DNA from: Solenopsis invicta | Lineage: Eukaryota; Arthropoda; Insecta; Hymenoptera; Formicidae | Direction: 5' to 3' | Length of the DNA stretch: 64,000 nt | Assembly (NCBI RefSeq): GCF_016802725.1 | Contig: NC_052669.1 | Coordinates: forward strand, 17,345,770 to 17,409,769 | Shown: positions 1 to 12,242 of the stretch, piece by piece | How positions within the stretch are numbered: position 1 is the stretch's first letter | Layout: each line of letters begins with the position of its first letter | Notes under the pieces: generated by a model | The model's database searches: none | Told to the model about the DNA's origin: nothing | Seen by the model: only the letters and a program-made list of their open reading frames with translations | Program-made: the position numbers and the translations under genes

Positions 1-403
1 ATTCGCATCTTTACTATACATAAAATTAGCCTCGTGAATAGCGTTACTTACAGGTGCATACTGCTTCTTGGGTCTGCCTCTTCCGTGCAAATAATTTTGA
101 GACGTCCAGGACCCTTCTTTACTTGTTGATCGCTAATTAGTTGGACATTGTAAACACTATTATTCAGCTGTAAGAATTATGACTGGAATTACCCAACGCA
201 AATAAAACATACCTGTTTTCGATATGCACACATGCTACAAAGAACATACACAAGGGAATACATATTTCATTCATGTACGCTGTAAAGAAGATATTAAACG
301 GAGACCATTTTTAGCCTTGAACCGATACCTAAGTTATTTATTAAAAACTGTTTTTGGGACCCCCCTCCTTTAAAAGCAGAAAAAATAATTATTTGTCCAT
401 TAG
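1..403. other. AT-rich flank, nothing recognised
   Basis: No open frame, RNA gene or repeat that I can name. It is the sequence just outside the 8-bp target duplication of the next element. Confidence 0.5.
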
Positions 404-2434
404 GTTCAGAGCAGAGATGGGTATGATTGACATTTAATAATTGATGACTGATGAATAAAAATTTATTTGTTATTTGACCTCTTATAAATGATGAATAAAA
501 AAGTTTATTTGTTATTCAGCCTCTTATAAATGATGAATAACAATTCATTCGTTATTCAGCTTCTGCAAATAACAAATAAAAATTTATTCGTTATTCAGCC
601 ACTTCTGAATGATGAATAAAAATTTATTCGTTATTTAGCCTCTTATAAATAATGAATAAAAATTTATTCATTATTCAGTCACTTGTGAATGATGAATAAA
701 AATTTATTTGTTATTCAACTTATTATAAATAATGAATAAAAATTTATTTGTTATTCAGCCACTTGTGAATGATGAATAAAAATCTATTTGTTATTCGGCC
801 CCTTGTAAATATTGAATCAAAATTTATTTGTTATTCAGTCTCTTATAAGTAATAAATAAAAATTTATTTGTTATTCAGCCACTTGTGAATGATAAACAAA
901 AATTTAATCATTATTCAGCTACTTGAAAATGACGAATAAAAATTTAAACATTATTTAGTTATTCTTGAATAATGAATAAGCACTTATCCTTTATTTAATA
1001 CATCTTGAATAAGGAACAAGAATTTATTTTCTTATTCAATTATCTTTGAATAACGAAATAAACGACTAAAATTATTATTATTTTTATTCTATAAATTCTG
1101 AATAATAAATAAAGATTAATTTATAATTTTGTTCGTAATTAAATCAAATAACTACCTTAGCATTAACTGACTATATATATTTTAATAATTTAAAATTATT
1201 TTACTAATAATTAAAGAATGTAAAGAATCATTTGAAAAAAATGTTATCGATTAACATAGTTTTTAAAATTTTTAATATAATATATTTATTACATTCATTA
1301 CAAAATTCATACAATAAAAATAACCCGTAATGGTCACACTTCCAAATAATAACATAACGGTCACATAGGGTCCATTGGATCTGCCTGCACAAAATCAATC
1401 AGCATTTGCCAGGTTTTTGAAATTTTGTCGCAAAAATTTTACTCGACATGCCTTGAGGTCTGTTCTTTATCATCCAATAATTTTTCTTCTAAATTAGAAT
1501 TTAACATAATGAAAAAATGCATATAGAGGAACTGCAAAATTTGACTTTTTTACAAAAATATTCATAAAATTTTTAATTTTTGAGATAATTCAACAAAAAT
1601 TTAGGAGGATATGTTTAAGATAATATGCATACAAATAAATTTAACATAATAAAAAAATACAAATAAAAAAACAAAAAAATTTGACTTTTTACAAAAATAT
1701 TCATAAAATTTTTAATTTTTAAAATAATTCAACAAAAATTTATGGGTGTATTTTCAAAATAGTATACTTTTAGATAAAAATTAGTTTTATAGAAGGTTGT
1801 TTGATTTTGAATGGTCTGTGCACTCTTAAAGTTAGTGTGAGGTCCAAAAGATCCCTGGTGACCATTACGGGATGATAATAATAATTTCAGTCGTTTATTT
1901 TGTTATTCAAAGAGAATTGAATAAGAAAATAAATTTTTGTTCCTTATTCAAGATGTATTGAATAAAGGATAAATGTTTATTCATTATTCAAGAATGATTA
2001 AATAATGTTTAAATTTTTATTCGTTATTTTCAAGTAGCTAAATTATGATTAAATTTTTATTCACAAGTGACTAAATAACAAATAAATTTTTATTCATTAT
2101 TTATAATAAGCTGAATAACGAATAAATTTTTATTCATTATTTACAAAAGACCGAATAACGAATAGATTTTTATTCATCATTCACAAGTGGCTGAATAACA
2201 AATAAATTTTTATTTGCCATTTATAAGAGGCCAAATAACGAATAAATTTTTATTCATCATTCATAAGTAGTTGAATAACGAATAAATTTTTATTCGTTAT
2301 TTACAAGAGGCTGCATAACAAATAAATTTTTATTCGTTATTTGCAAGAGGCTGAATAACGAATAAATTTTTATTCATCAATTTTTTATTATTTAAATAAA
2401 AATTTATTTAATAATGCTTATCCCTGATTCAGAG
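404..2434. mobile_element. Fold-back, hAT-type non-autonomous element
   Basis: The element proper is 412-2426. Its left end reads CAGAGATGGGTA and its right end, reverse-complemented, reads CAGGGATAAGCA, which fits the CAGRGATGGG-like ends of hAT elements. It is flanked by an 8-bp duplication (GTTCAGAG at 404-411, ATTCAGAG at 2427-2434; 7 of 8 match), the size expected for hAT. Both arms (about 412-1085 and 1875-2426) consist of a diverged tandem repeat of roughly 40 bp, inverted between the arms, so a single strand could fold into a long hairpin. The central 1086-1874 is unpaired AT-rich DNA. No transposase frame is present. Confidence 0.8.
1324..1873. repeat. Short inverted repeat in the centre of the fold-back element
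   Basis: CCCGTAATGGTCAC near 1326 is mirrored by GTGACCATTACGGG ending near 1872. These bound the unpaired centre of the surrounding element and may mark a separate nested MITE. I see no clear target duplication. Confidence 0.4.
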
Positions 2435-2764
2435 TTACAAAAAAATTTGGTTTTATTATTGATTGCTGAAGTTGTCATATAAATATTTTTATTAAAATAA
2501 AATTAATTGCTCATTTATGTGCTGAAGAAAAAAAGTAGTAAATGTAGAAAGTATGAGATTTTGATTCACATAATATATAAGGTGTCCAAAAATTCCCGGA
2601 TCCCTTTGAAGTGTGAATACTGTTTTCTTAGTATTTTCCAAGTTAGAAGACTTAAAATTTAAAGTACTGATAGCCAAACCCAACGGGAGCACGAATTGCA
2701 AATTTATGATTCACATTATGTTGACAAAAGTCAAGCAGAAGTGGGGCATGATATACTGTTTCAA

Positions 2765-3655
2765 CTAATATAGCAGAATAACAGCAAAATCCGAGCAAGC
2801 ACTGCGTCATACATGTTAAAAGAAATGTAACAAAAAATGCAGCAAAACCTATCGACATAATCAACAGAAATTGAACACACCGTGTCATCGTAACATGACA
2901 GCAGAAACGCGGCAAATATATAGAACGTGGTCTGTTTCATCAGCTCTTGACGGTAAAATCGCAACAGAAATCGAGCACAGCGTGTCGTCATGACATAACA
3001 GCGAAAATGCGGCAGGTATAAAGCCTGCCACAGACGATACGTTTTTTCTTACTGGATTACTTACGTGCTCCTATACTGGCAGTCTTACTGGCTAATGTAC
3101 TGGAAATGTGTAGCTTACTGGCTCCGCTACTGGCTCGTCTACTGGATTTTTGTAATAGATCAGGTGCTATTTTTCTTGCGTGATTTTGCACTGGTTTATT
3201 GTGAGAGCCAATCAGAACGCAATCTGTATAGGTTATACTGGATTATACCAGGATATACAATCAAAGTGTCGTCTATACATCAAAATTCAAAAGTGGATTT
3301 ACTTCGCAATTTTTTAATAATTAAAAATAATGCAATAGCATTTTTACGACGATGTACGACTGTTGCAATACTCTCATTTATCTCATCCATCTCATCCATA
3401 TTTATTCTATCAAACAAATTCTAGTTGTTCAGCTTACACGAAAACTAACACCGTAATGTATGAAGCCACGGTCAGCAGCACTGCCAATACTACTGCCCGT
3501 ATTGTAGCAAGCAAGCAAATCCAGTTAGAAATCCAGTAAGAAAAAACCTATCGCCTGCGGCAAGTTTAAAACGCGATTTGATTTATCAGTTACTTGATGG
3601 CAAAATCGCAACAAATATCAAACACAAACTGTCGTCAAATGTAATTGCAATAGTT
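2765..3655. repeat. Diverged ~95-bp tandem repeat split by a MITE
   Basis: Units of the type CAACAGAAATyGArCACA...GTGTCrTCrT recur near 2773, 2862, 2957 and again near 3607. The last copy is separated from the others by the inverted-repeat element at 3023-3565. The copies are diverged by substitutions and small indels. No coding frame. Confidence 0.45.
3023..3565. mobile_element. Inverted-repeat MITE, about 540 bp
   Basis: The left end (GCCTGCCACAGACGATACG, then a TTTTTTCTTACTGGATT block) is mirrored by the right end (the same block in reverse, then CTATCGCCTGCGGCAAG). The inverted match runs over about 45 bp with mismatches. The interior repeats short TACTGG blocks, which create a spurious 119-residue open frame at 3065-3424. 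I cannot define the target duplication. Confidence 0.55.
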
Positions 3656-4822
3656 ACATTCAAAATCTTAGAGAAAGTATAATTACAGATTGTGAAACTT
3701 TGGATTAAAATAGTATATGGTAATATCTACTACGCATAGTAATTTATTAGCAACAACAGAACTTTCTATTACAGAAGGAGGAAAGCAATGTGAACATTTG
3801 CTTATATAAATTACAATTTTTCTTTATTTATGTTTTATTACGCTTTTTTTATTAAATAATACGTACACATACATGTACCCATATAACTATTTTTGCAACT
3901 GCAAAGGTTGGTAACAGATTTTGGTCCGCTTATGGTCCGCATACATTGGTATTTCCGGTATCATTAGCAAATTTGTAGCAAATATACTACAACCTTGTTG
4001 ACAGAATATATGTATGACAAATTGGCGGTGAAAAGCAAACAAATCTCTTGAGAGTTTTAACGACAAATTTATAACAAATGTTAAACAAGTTGCTACTGCA
4101 AAAATGTTAGCAATTTTCATGCAAAAATGCAACATTATCCCTTTGTCAAAATATACGACAGATTGGAAATTAATAGCAGACAGATCTGTTGTATGTATGA
4201 TTGATAAATTGGCAGATAGTAAGCAAGCTTGCTATTACAAAAATGTCAGCATTTATCAAATAAAAATGCAAAATTAGTTGAAAGCGCATATGCCCATGAC
4301 GTAATCCTTGTTGATCATCAAACATTAAACAAGTATAAAATATTACATTATGCACATTATGCGCTCTCTTTACGGAATTCGGTCACATCGTTTTATCAAA
4401 ACAATTATGCAACTAATTTGTTCATAACAATTATAACAGCTATAACAATTAAGAAAGCATCATACATGTTTCTTTTGTAATTTTTCCCCGTGAATCGATT
4501 GGTGCAATTAGTTTTCCTCTTTAATCATTTTTAACAATTTGTTTATAACCATTAATTGCAAAATTGACTTTTGCAACGTGTTTTTTACGTCCATAATGTT
4601 TTAATATGTTTTGATACTACTTCTAATTGTTATTTTTACTGATCTGGTCATGGGCAGGAAAAAGTTTTAATTATTTATATTATATAGTTTATATTAAAAG
4701 TATCTAAGGCTAAATAATCATAAGGTTAGTGATAGTATTTTTGCGATATTCAAGACGCAAGTTTCTTCCGGTTCAATTCAGCTTTACTTCAAATATAACT
4801 TTTTATTAACGATATCACAAGT
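3656..4822. other. AT-rich, weak direct repeats, no gene
   Basis: A GACAAATTGGCGG...GCAAAAATGTTAGCA block at about 4015-4130 is weakly repeated at about 4203-4290. Nothing else recognised. Confidence 0.35.
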
Positions 4823-4891
4823 ATACGATTAGCTCAGTGTTAGCGTGTTAAGTTGTTGTTCCGAAATTTTAGGTTCTCAAATCCCTCCGGC
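4823..4891 (+). repeat. tRNA-like sequence (SINE head or tRNA pseudogene)
   Basis: It contains a good A-box-like stretch (TTAGCTCAGTGTTAGCG) followed about 40 bp later by a B-box-like AGGTTCTCAAATCCC and CCGGCAC. The spacing suits an internal RNA polymerase III promoter. The acceptor stem does not pair convincingly, so I call it a tRNA-derived repeat and not a functional tRNA. Confidence 0.45.
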
Positions 4892-5039
4892 ACATGTGTT
4901 TTCAAAAATTTATAAAATAATGCGTAATTGTAATAAGTAAATTAAAATATTATATGTGAAACAGTGAATACAGATTAAGCTATAAAAATAATAAAATCTG
5001 TTTAAAAAAAAGAAATTTTTTGTTGTTCTCGAAAACATC

Positions 5040-5340
5040 AGATTTTATCTGTATTTGGTCTTATTCTGTCAGTACGTTTGAAAACAGATTTGGTTTGTGT
5101 TTGGCATCATTTTGTTAACGCATTTGATAACAAATTTGGCCTGTGTTTGATGCCATTTTGTCATCACATAGTAGTCAAATTGTTCTGGTATTGGTTTCAA
5201 TTTGACTTCAGATATGTTCGTCAGATTTGGTTTACATTGGGCATCCTAATGCGGACACAGTAGGATACGGTTTTGTTACAAAATTCCGCTAGAATTTGAT
5301 GCCAATTTGATATCCTTTTGTATACAAAGTGTTTGCTGGG
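5040..5340. repeat. Diverged tandem repeat of about 53 bp
   Basis: Blocks of the form GTTTGAwAACArATTTGGyyTGTGTTTG followed by CATTTTGT recur near 5089 and 5142 and, more diverged, to 5300. It ends at GTGTTTGCTGGGT. No coding function seen. Confidence 0.35.
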
Positions 5341-6271
5341 TATAATAATGCATATGTATATATTATGTTCTGTTTACACTTCCATCTAAAGCTTGTACAT
5401 AAGTACAGTTGTTACACATAATTTAATATTATAAATATTAATCAAATTTGTGCATATAAATTAATACATAATTTTTCTTTATTTATAGATATTTATGATA
5501 GATATTATGTGTTTGTGTATCACACAATAAAATCAATAAAATATCAATAAGTGAAATTCTCAATAGTGCCGTTAAATTCGTCTTGAAGAAACTTATAATA
5601 TTATATGAAAAAAAATTGTATGGTGCTTTTTAAAAAATTCAAAATGACTTCAATTTTTTATTTCAAACATTTTTTTTAATTCTTTTGTCACATGATGTAG
5701 CCTGCATGAAACAGATGAATATTCACCTTTCGATCTTCTTTAACTATCAAAAGTGCTTAAAAAGACGTTATGCTGAATACCTTGTAGAGAAGTTAAGGTC
5801 ATGCAAAATAATAAAAAATGTATAAAATCTTCGACTCAATGGACGCGAAGTTTGTGGACACTTACCAGCATAGAAACACAGTCACACACTTTATATGACA
5901 CAATGTTACACAATGGCTTTATTGTAACTAAAACGCTGCTCAACTTTTCTATTTTACTTCTTTATTTCAACTTTTATTTACATTTTATCGCCAAAAGTAT
6001 AACGTTACTATCCATGGACCCATGTAAAACACACAGTAGTTATAATATCATAAGGATTTCATTTGTCACACTCGATGATATCATAAAAGTTTCTTATATG
6101 TACTTAATAAGTGAAAAATAAAGTCAATGATGAAGTCTTTATGATGTTATAATATTATGACTCTATCTAGAGAATATAAACGACGCGGTCGACCACAGCA
6201 TTTTAACTGTATCTACTTGTGTCATAGTTGAAAAGCACTGTGTCGTACATATATTGTGTTACACAGTGTCG
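5341..6271. other. AT-rich region upstream of the receptor gene
   Basis: Contains an open frame at 5801-6121 with no recognisable domain, which I regard as chance. Nothing else identified. Confidence 0.35.
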
Positions 6272-6325
6272 CCTATATACATTGCTAGAGAAATACCTTA
6301 CCTATATACATTGCTAGAAACACCT
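6272..6325 (+). repeat. 29-bp tandem duplication upstream of receptor exon 1
   Basis: CCTATATACATTGCTAGAG starts at 6272 and the same block starts again at 6301, so the period is 29 bp. It lies about 200-250 bp upstream of the proposed start codon and could fall in the proximal promoter. A regulatory role is inference only. Confidence 0.5.
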
Positions 6326-6520
6326 TGTGTTTAACAGTTTGACTAGTTTAACTGCAGGAGTATAAGCGAGCAATTAAAATAATTTTGTAATAATGTCGAC
6401 AGAACACTTACAGAGAGAATTATTAAATAAGGCAATGTGAATGTGGACGAAACGATGAAAGGTCCCTACCGTTCTGTCTGAATCATATTGTTCTTCTACA
6501 GTTCTAATGATAAGTGCGAA

Positions 6521-6664
6521 ATGCGGTTCTTCGATGGACGGAATTACAGGATCAATAAAGTCCTCCTGTCATGTGTCGGACAATGGCCATATCAAACGAA
6601 TAGAAGTAGCAATGCTATAATTATCATTATGGTGTCTTTAGCTGGCACGCAATTTATCGCCAAG
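6521..6664 (+). CDS. Odorant receptor, exon 1
   Basis: Encodes residues 1-48. The start is taken at the ATG giving MRFFDGRNYRINK, because insect receptors of this type begin close to this FxxRYYRxNK-like block. An in-frame ATG at 6488 would add 11 residues that look unlike the family. The exon continues LLSCVGQWPYQTNRSS and a hydrophobic run (AIIIIMVSLAGTQFI) that starts membrane segment 1, and it ends AAG before the donor GTATAA in phase 0. A TATAAGCG at 6361 is a possible core promoter, unproven. The next exon is 12.7 kb away. Confidence 0.8.
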
Positions 6665-7411
6665 GTATAACAACGTATCTTTGAATATCGCTAACATAAT
6701 TGTTCGTTGATAAAGAGAATTTTATTAGACTTTTTATAGAAGCAATAGTGTCACTTTTGGGCAATTTTTATTCTGATGACATTTATTCTATATTCTACAA
6801 TATAAATCATGAAAACGCTATAAAATCATAACAAGATCTTGAAAAATGCTAAAATAATACTTCATACATGATTTTACATAAAATTTCTACTTCTTTCGAA
6901 CTAAAGGCCATACATTAATTTTGATTTCGAACACAGCTCTTAAATTGAATCAGAAAAGTAATATCACAAAATTAAATAAAAAATGAACCTAACATTTTAA
7001 CGGTTATAGCTAGATCTTAAGGTGTAGTTATATGCAAGCGTCGAGCGTCGGGTTATGCAATAGATATATTGCGCAGCTTCTTGCAGCTTCCTTGCTGAAC
7101 CTTTTCGACGGTGATGGAAGTTGACGGACGTCTGCTTCCTCTTCGTGTGTCACACTTGTGCGTTTACTTTTAAATTTTCGATCCGTTCATATGCACTGCT
7201 GCGTAGTAAAGCATTGTCCCCGCATTATGTTAAAAACCTCCAATGAATTTCAGCACCTTTTATTCCTTCCGACCAAAAAAATTGTATCACAGCTCTTTAT
7301 TCCTCCTTGGTGCAAACTTCTAGCGGAACGGCAATTTTATACGCTTGTAGCGATAAACAAACTGACCCGATCAAGGTCCAGCTTTGATCACGGGACCCCA
7401 GTAGTGCCAAC
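6665..7411. other. Start of intron 1, no firm feature
   Basis: 6903-7010 shares a short diverged block (ACACAGCTCTTAAATT, then AGTAATATCACA) with the inverse of 11690-11755, so it is probably an old repeat. The open frame at 7158-7415 has a CCVVKHC start that faintly recalls a THAP zinc finger, but the rest does not fit well. Confidence 0.3.
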
Positions 7412-8618
7412 TTAAGAGGTAACTCTACCTTTGAGATTTGAAAAAATCGATTTTTTTTTGCTTAAACCATTAGTTTATACTTATAAAAATATGCTGTAAG
7501 TAGTTTTAGAACAAAATTCAAACTGTATTATAGTGTTTGAGCTGATTAAATGAATCGTCCCTATGCGCCTACCAAACAGCTGTAAGCGATTTGGAGCGGC
7601 CCCATCTTCTCTATGCTTCGTAGTTATTTGGGCTTTATTTATGTACCAAAAATAGACCTTTGACTAACACAATATAGATGTTATTACTTGTACTATAGCA
7701 GTAAATAGTTTTGAAAACGTCGGTTTCTGTGTTTATGCGACGCCATTAGTTTTTCTGTGTTTATGCAACAAACTTGGCTGTTTGTTATTATAATGATGGC
7801 TATAACAGTCTAATGAAAATTTTGCAAGTTTAAAACCTCATGGTGGGCACTATTTGTCATTATTATTGCCAAAAATTCGATGCGCGGCGCATCGTACTTG
7901 CCGAGCACAGTCTCACCCAAGAAGCAAAAGAGACCAGAATATCATTATTAGCAACAAGAAAGGAATATAATGAGGCTGCTAAACTTTTGGAAGGACAGCT
8001 TTATAGGGCAGGCATCGCAGATTAGAAATAAATTAAAAGTTTTCAACTTTATACACAAAAAATCAGTTATCAAAACTTTGAACGCGTTTTTCTCAAAACA
8101 CAGTTTTTCAAATTTGCGTGCAAGGTTACTCTTACAATTTTTATCCGATTGACTTGAAATTTTAGCACAATCTTCTTGTAACTATTCTACAGGGAAATAC
8201 GTAGGCTTTTTGTGAAATGTTGAAAACTCTTTTTGTAATTAGCATTTTTAAAACAAATTTTTGGGTGAAAAATCCATTTTTTTCTATAAATAGCCATTTT
8301 GATAAAAATTAATATTTTTAAAAATCCCTACGTACTTCCTCAGTTTTGAATATGCAGATAATGAAGATTTTTTTTGTTTGGTTCCAATATAAACCATGTC
8401 GCAGAAAACTTATCTTTAAGAAAAGACGATTTCGTAAATGGGCCAGTACGCCGCCATTTTGTGCATAAAAGAAAATTAAAAAATATTTTTTTACTCGTCA
8501 ATATATGTACAATAAAGCCTTCTAAGCTTTTTTTTTATATAAAGTTATTCATTTACCGACAATAAATTCCCAAACTTAGGTATCATTTTAAGGCCTCAAA
8601 GGCGGTGTTACCCCTTAA
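7412..8618. mobile_element. TTAA-flanked transposon remnant, 1.2 kb
   Basis: TTAA occurs at 7412-7415 and at 8615-8618. Just inside are 20-bp inverted ends, GAGGTAACTCTACCTTTGAG and GGGGTAACACCGCCTTTGAG, matching at most positions. TTAA duplication is the hallmark of piggyBac-type insertion. The interior carries a short transposase-like C-terminus (7840-8025) with an untranslated tail homologous to the tail of the remnant at 53166-53660. Confidence 0.6.
7840..8025 (+). pseudogene. Transposase-like C-terminal remnant
   Basis: A 61-codon frame contains CHYYCQKFDARRIVLAEHSL and ends LEGQLYRAGIAD followed by a stop. The ending matches EGLLYGSGIAD in the minus-strand remnant at 53166-53660, and the 3' flanks are also alike (a block near AACTTTrAACGCrTTTTyCTCAAAAC). 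I associate this ending with a Mutator-like transposase family common in ants, from memory only. Everything upstream of the C-terminal about 60 residues is missing, so it cannot be active. Confidence 0.5.
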
Positions 8619-8889
8619 AGCCTGCCTGCCCAGAATGCAGTATGACAAACTTAAAGACGTGCTCTAGCAAAAGTGCGGATAATTGTTGACCCTAGTATAA
8701 CTAATGACAAATAAACATTAAAAAAATATTTAAAAAGGATTGTCTGCTCATTGAGATGTTGCTATGACATCATTGTGATATATGAAATATAACGGCTTCG
8801 TACTGCAATTTGAATATTATAAAATAGTATAGTATACATTTTTTGAAATAAATTCAATATATTTAATGTACAGTTTATTTAATGTATAA

Positions 8890-9785
8890 AGGCTACCGGG
8901 GCAATTTGGAAGACCTTTTTGTGTCTCCTGAGTCCTATATTCATAAAAAAAAATTGGACAATTTGAAAGGTTGAACCTTCCCCTTCACAATGCCATTATA
9001 AATAGAACACGGAAATGTACTTGCTTTGAAGTACATATAAAAATTTAGACCAATTACAAATATTTCGAATATCCCCAAACCCGGGATAATTCCAAATTAG
9101 TGTGAAAATATTCTGAAATTTATGTTTTAAGATGAAAAAAAAATGTAAAAAAACTTAGACTGTTAAGACTTTATTTTATTTAAAAAAGGATATATAGTAT
9201 TATAAAGAAATGTTACAATACATACAATAAAAGAATACAAATGCACAATAAAAAATTATATTGCTTTAGCGTTTTCGGAACAAGTCAGGGACTATTCGTA
9301 TTTCGTGTAATTACATATATTGAGTATTAAATTGTGTATTTAATACATAGAACATAAATATGAAAGAAAAAAATCGTCCGAACGACGATTCGACGTTTAG
9401 TGTTTTGAATAGCCCAGACATGAACTGTGCGCATTATTGCATATAATCAATTAAAAATAGACATCACACAGCAAAAAGTAAACACAAAGTGTTTCAAATA
9501 CGTTCAACTAGACACGATACATTCAAAGTTTTCAAAAAGAATCTTATTCATCTTATTTAAATGTCGAAGAAATTCTGATTATGAGAAATTACTTTGATTG
9601 TCGCAAAACACATTTTTCACTACTACGACTTCAATATGTTACCAACTGTTACCAACAAAACTTTGTTAGTAGCATCGTTATATTAGGACGCGTTTGCAGT
9701 ATTTAAAGTAAATTTTTAATATACACCCATAAAAAAAATTTCCATTTTTCGAATTGCCCCGTCTCCCGACTTCCCCGGTTTTCAT
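8890..9785. mobile_element. Possible MITE with GGGGCAATT inverted ends
   Basis: ACCGGGGCAATTTGGAAG near 8895 is mirrored by CTTCCCCGGT and GAATTGCCCCG near 9752-9778, and an internal CCCGGGATAATTCC lies near 9080. The ends do not align cleanly, and I see no target duplication. There is no coding capacity. Confidence 0.35.
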
Positions 9786-10129
9786 TATACTTTTATTTCA
9801 AGAATATATGATAAATATATAAATTGTAATTTTATAAACTTTTGTGGTAATTTCTACTGCACTAAGTTCTCACAGCTTATTTAAGCATTTGGACAAGCGT
9901 CTCTGAAAATGTATGAAATATTCTAACCTTTGCCTCGCTATAACTCGTAAATTACCAATGTTACAAAAAAGTTTATTACAAAAATTGTAAAGAATTTTTT
10001 CCTTTACAACTTTACTCATTCCTTTGCATTAACCTACTTTGACCGATAGAATTAATAAAAAACCTAGAGTTAATAAAAAAAGAGTTATTCCCGAAAAACT
10101 ACTTTTGGTCGCTATTTTTACAAGATCGC

Positions 10130-11295
10130 AAAAATTTGCCTATACAGCACAAAAACTTGCAGCAACATTGCTGCAATGTTGCAATGTTGCACGTTGCAAT
10201 AGAATGTTGCAGAAACATTGCAAAGATATTTTTTTACAATATTACTTCAGCAATATTGCAGCATTATTTAAAAAATATTATGAAAAACATAATGACTTAT
10301 TCTATTGTATTATAAATGCATGGTCATTTAATAAGAATTACTTCTATAATTTTTAACCTTTAAGAATTTTTAAATAAAATACATTATATTATTATACATA
10401 CAAATTGGCATAGTCTTAATATATCAGTAATACTAAAACTTTCCATAATCGATTCGTTTTTTTAGAGCAATTTTAATTACTTTGTGTATTAAGAATATTA
10501 TGTCAAGTTGTATAATCCATTAGTAAGGTCTTGCGTACAATGGAGAAATAGAAATGATTATTAAATATTAAAAACAAAAAAATTAGAAATACAGATTAAC
10601 GAGGGAAGATCAGGAAAAAGTAGAAAAAAGTTGATTTTTATAAATCTTTTTGCGGCATAAGACTTTCAATGAACTGTCCATAATTTTTCTTACATATTTC
10701 TTATAATTCGTAGATGTAGAATTATAAGAAATATGTGAGAAAAGTTATGGACAGTTCATTAAAAGTCTTGTGCCGCAAAAAAATTTATGAAAATCAGCTT
10801 TTTTCCGCCAATTACATGACTTTTTCTTCTTAAATGTAAAACGCACAGTAAATATAATATTTTATGCTTTATTTGTATCTATTGTGCGTTTCATTTAATA
10901 TTTATTGCTAATTTTTTGTATGTCTGATATTTAATTCATACAATACATAAGTTTACAGCAGTTAACATTCCATCGTTACTGCAATGTTGCTGCAATGTTT
11001 CTGCAAGTATTTCTCTATTGCTGTATACTGTGTAATGTTTTGCTGCAATATTGTTGCAAGTACTCCTCCATTGTACGCAAAGCATAATATTGCATAAACG
11101 TTATATTACAATGTTGCTGCAACATTACGTGTAATATTTCAGCAATATTATTAAAGCGGGCATTTTACCGTTGCTGCAATATTGCTGAAACATTACAGCA
11201 GTATGTCGCAACATTTCTGCAATATTACAATCTTGCGATGAAATATTTCTGCAATGTTGCTGCAATATTTTTGTGCTGTACAGGTGCACGCACCC
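10130..11295. mobile_element. Inverted-repeat element with TGCTGCAA minisatellite arms
   Basis: The left arm (about 10137-10250) and right arm (about 10965-11290) both repeat TTGCTGCAATATTGCTGCAA-like units. The outer ends match in inverse (TACAGCACAAAAA near 10143, TTTTTGTGCTGTAC near 11270). The small frames over the arms are repeat artefacts. A separate perfect-looking palindrome sits in the centre. Confidence 0.5.
10622..10805. repeat. Palindrome, arms of about 85-90 bp
   Basis: AAAGTTGATTTTTATAAAT...TTTGCGGCATAAGACTTT...GAACTGTCCATAA is mirrored almost exactly after a short centre at ATTCGTAGATGTAGAAT. It is probably a nested MITE. Confidence 0.7.
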
Positions 11296-11396
11296 AGGTT
11301 GAAAACATAAAATTAGCATTTAGCATTCTGATTCAATAACATATTAAAGAATCACATGACATTCATTCCATGTAACAAATTCCCTATTTCTATTCT

Positions 11397-11617
11397 AAAT
11401 TGACTGATTTAATTATGACATTACTGTACAATTTTTTGGGGATTTTAACTATGGCCGCTTCAATAAGCATATTCCACGTCTATGTTCATAATACATTCAT
11501 ATTGAAAGTGTAGTATGAACATAGACTTGGAATATGCTTATTGAAGCAGCCATAGTTAAAATCCCAAAAGCAAAAAATTGTACAGTAATGTCACAATTAA
11601 ATCAGTCAATTTAGAAT
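11397..11617. repeat. Palindrome, arms of about 100 bp
   Basis: AAATTGACTGATTTAATTATGACATTACTGTACAATTTT and the following GGCCGCTTCAATAAGCATATTCCA are repeated in inverse up to 11617. The block GGCGGCCATAGTTAAAATCCCA then recurs once more at about 11630. Probably a MITE. Confidence 0.7.
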
Positions 11618-11901
11618 ATTTATTAAGGCGGCCATAGTTAAAATCCCAATGGCGGTAATTGGCATCATAATATTAAATTGATTATTAATTTAATTCTGTG
11701 ATATTACTTTCTTGATTTAAGAGCTGTATTTGAAACTAAAAGTAACGACGCACGATTCAAAAGAATTGGAAATTGTACGTAATTAATCATAAATCGTTAT
11801 TTCAATACAAAAACGTTACTATAACTGTATGATCTTTTTCTGATTTATTTATTTGTCAATTGTTTTATAACCACGATCTTAATTCTAATATGTTCTGTAC
11901 T

Positions 11902-11912
<11 letters not shown>

Positions 11913-11940
<28 letters not shown>
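11913..11940. repeat. (CA)n microsatellite
   Basis: An uninterrupted CA dinucleotide run. Confidence 0.9.
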
Positions 11941-11941
<1 letters not shown>

Positions 11942-12111
11942 TATTTGATTATTAGGGGTTTATTTTATGCTAAAAATGTTATAATTTGAGAAAAACTCAA
12001 TTGTGATTAAAAATTCTTACCGGTGATACATTTCTATCAAAAGTGTTGTTGTGCCCGGTGGTGGTCCAGGCACATCGGTAGATATTTCGGGATCTTTACA
12101 GCGCCTCTAAC

Positions 12112-12242
12112 GGGATTCTGTGACTCTTAACGACAGCTAGGGATATCGTTACGTGTTGTTGCGCAACTTTTCTATCACGTATAATATCTGCGCAACGATG
12201 CTTTAACGATGCCGAATTGTCGCTATAGAGTTACAGAATCCC
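12112..12242. mobile_element. Small palindromic MITE (GGGATTCTGTAAC family, copy 1)
   Basis: Its ends are GGGATTCTGTGACTC and GAGTTACAGAATCCC in inverse. Inside are ACGACA and GTTGCGCA blocks shared with copies at 29534-29672, 29691-29806 and, more diverged, 21770-21860. Length 131 bp, no coding. Confidence 0.75.

Noticed and set aside
4823..4891. Functional tRNA gene
   Set aside because: A and B boxes are recognisable, but the acceptor stem does not pair and the T-arm is imperfect.
7158..7415. Possible THAP-type zinc finger (CCVVKHC start)
   Set aside because: The spacing of Cys/His and the rest of the domain do not fit well; left as an unassigned frame.
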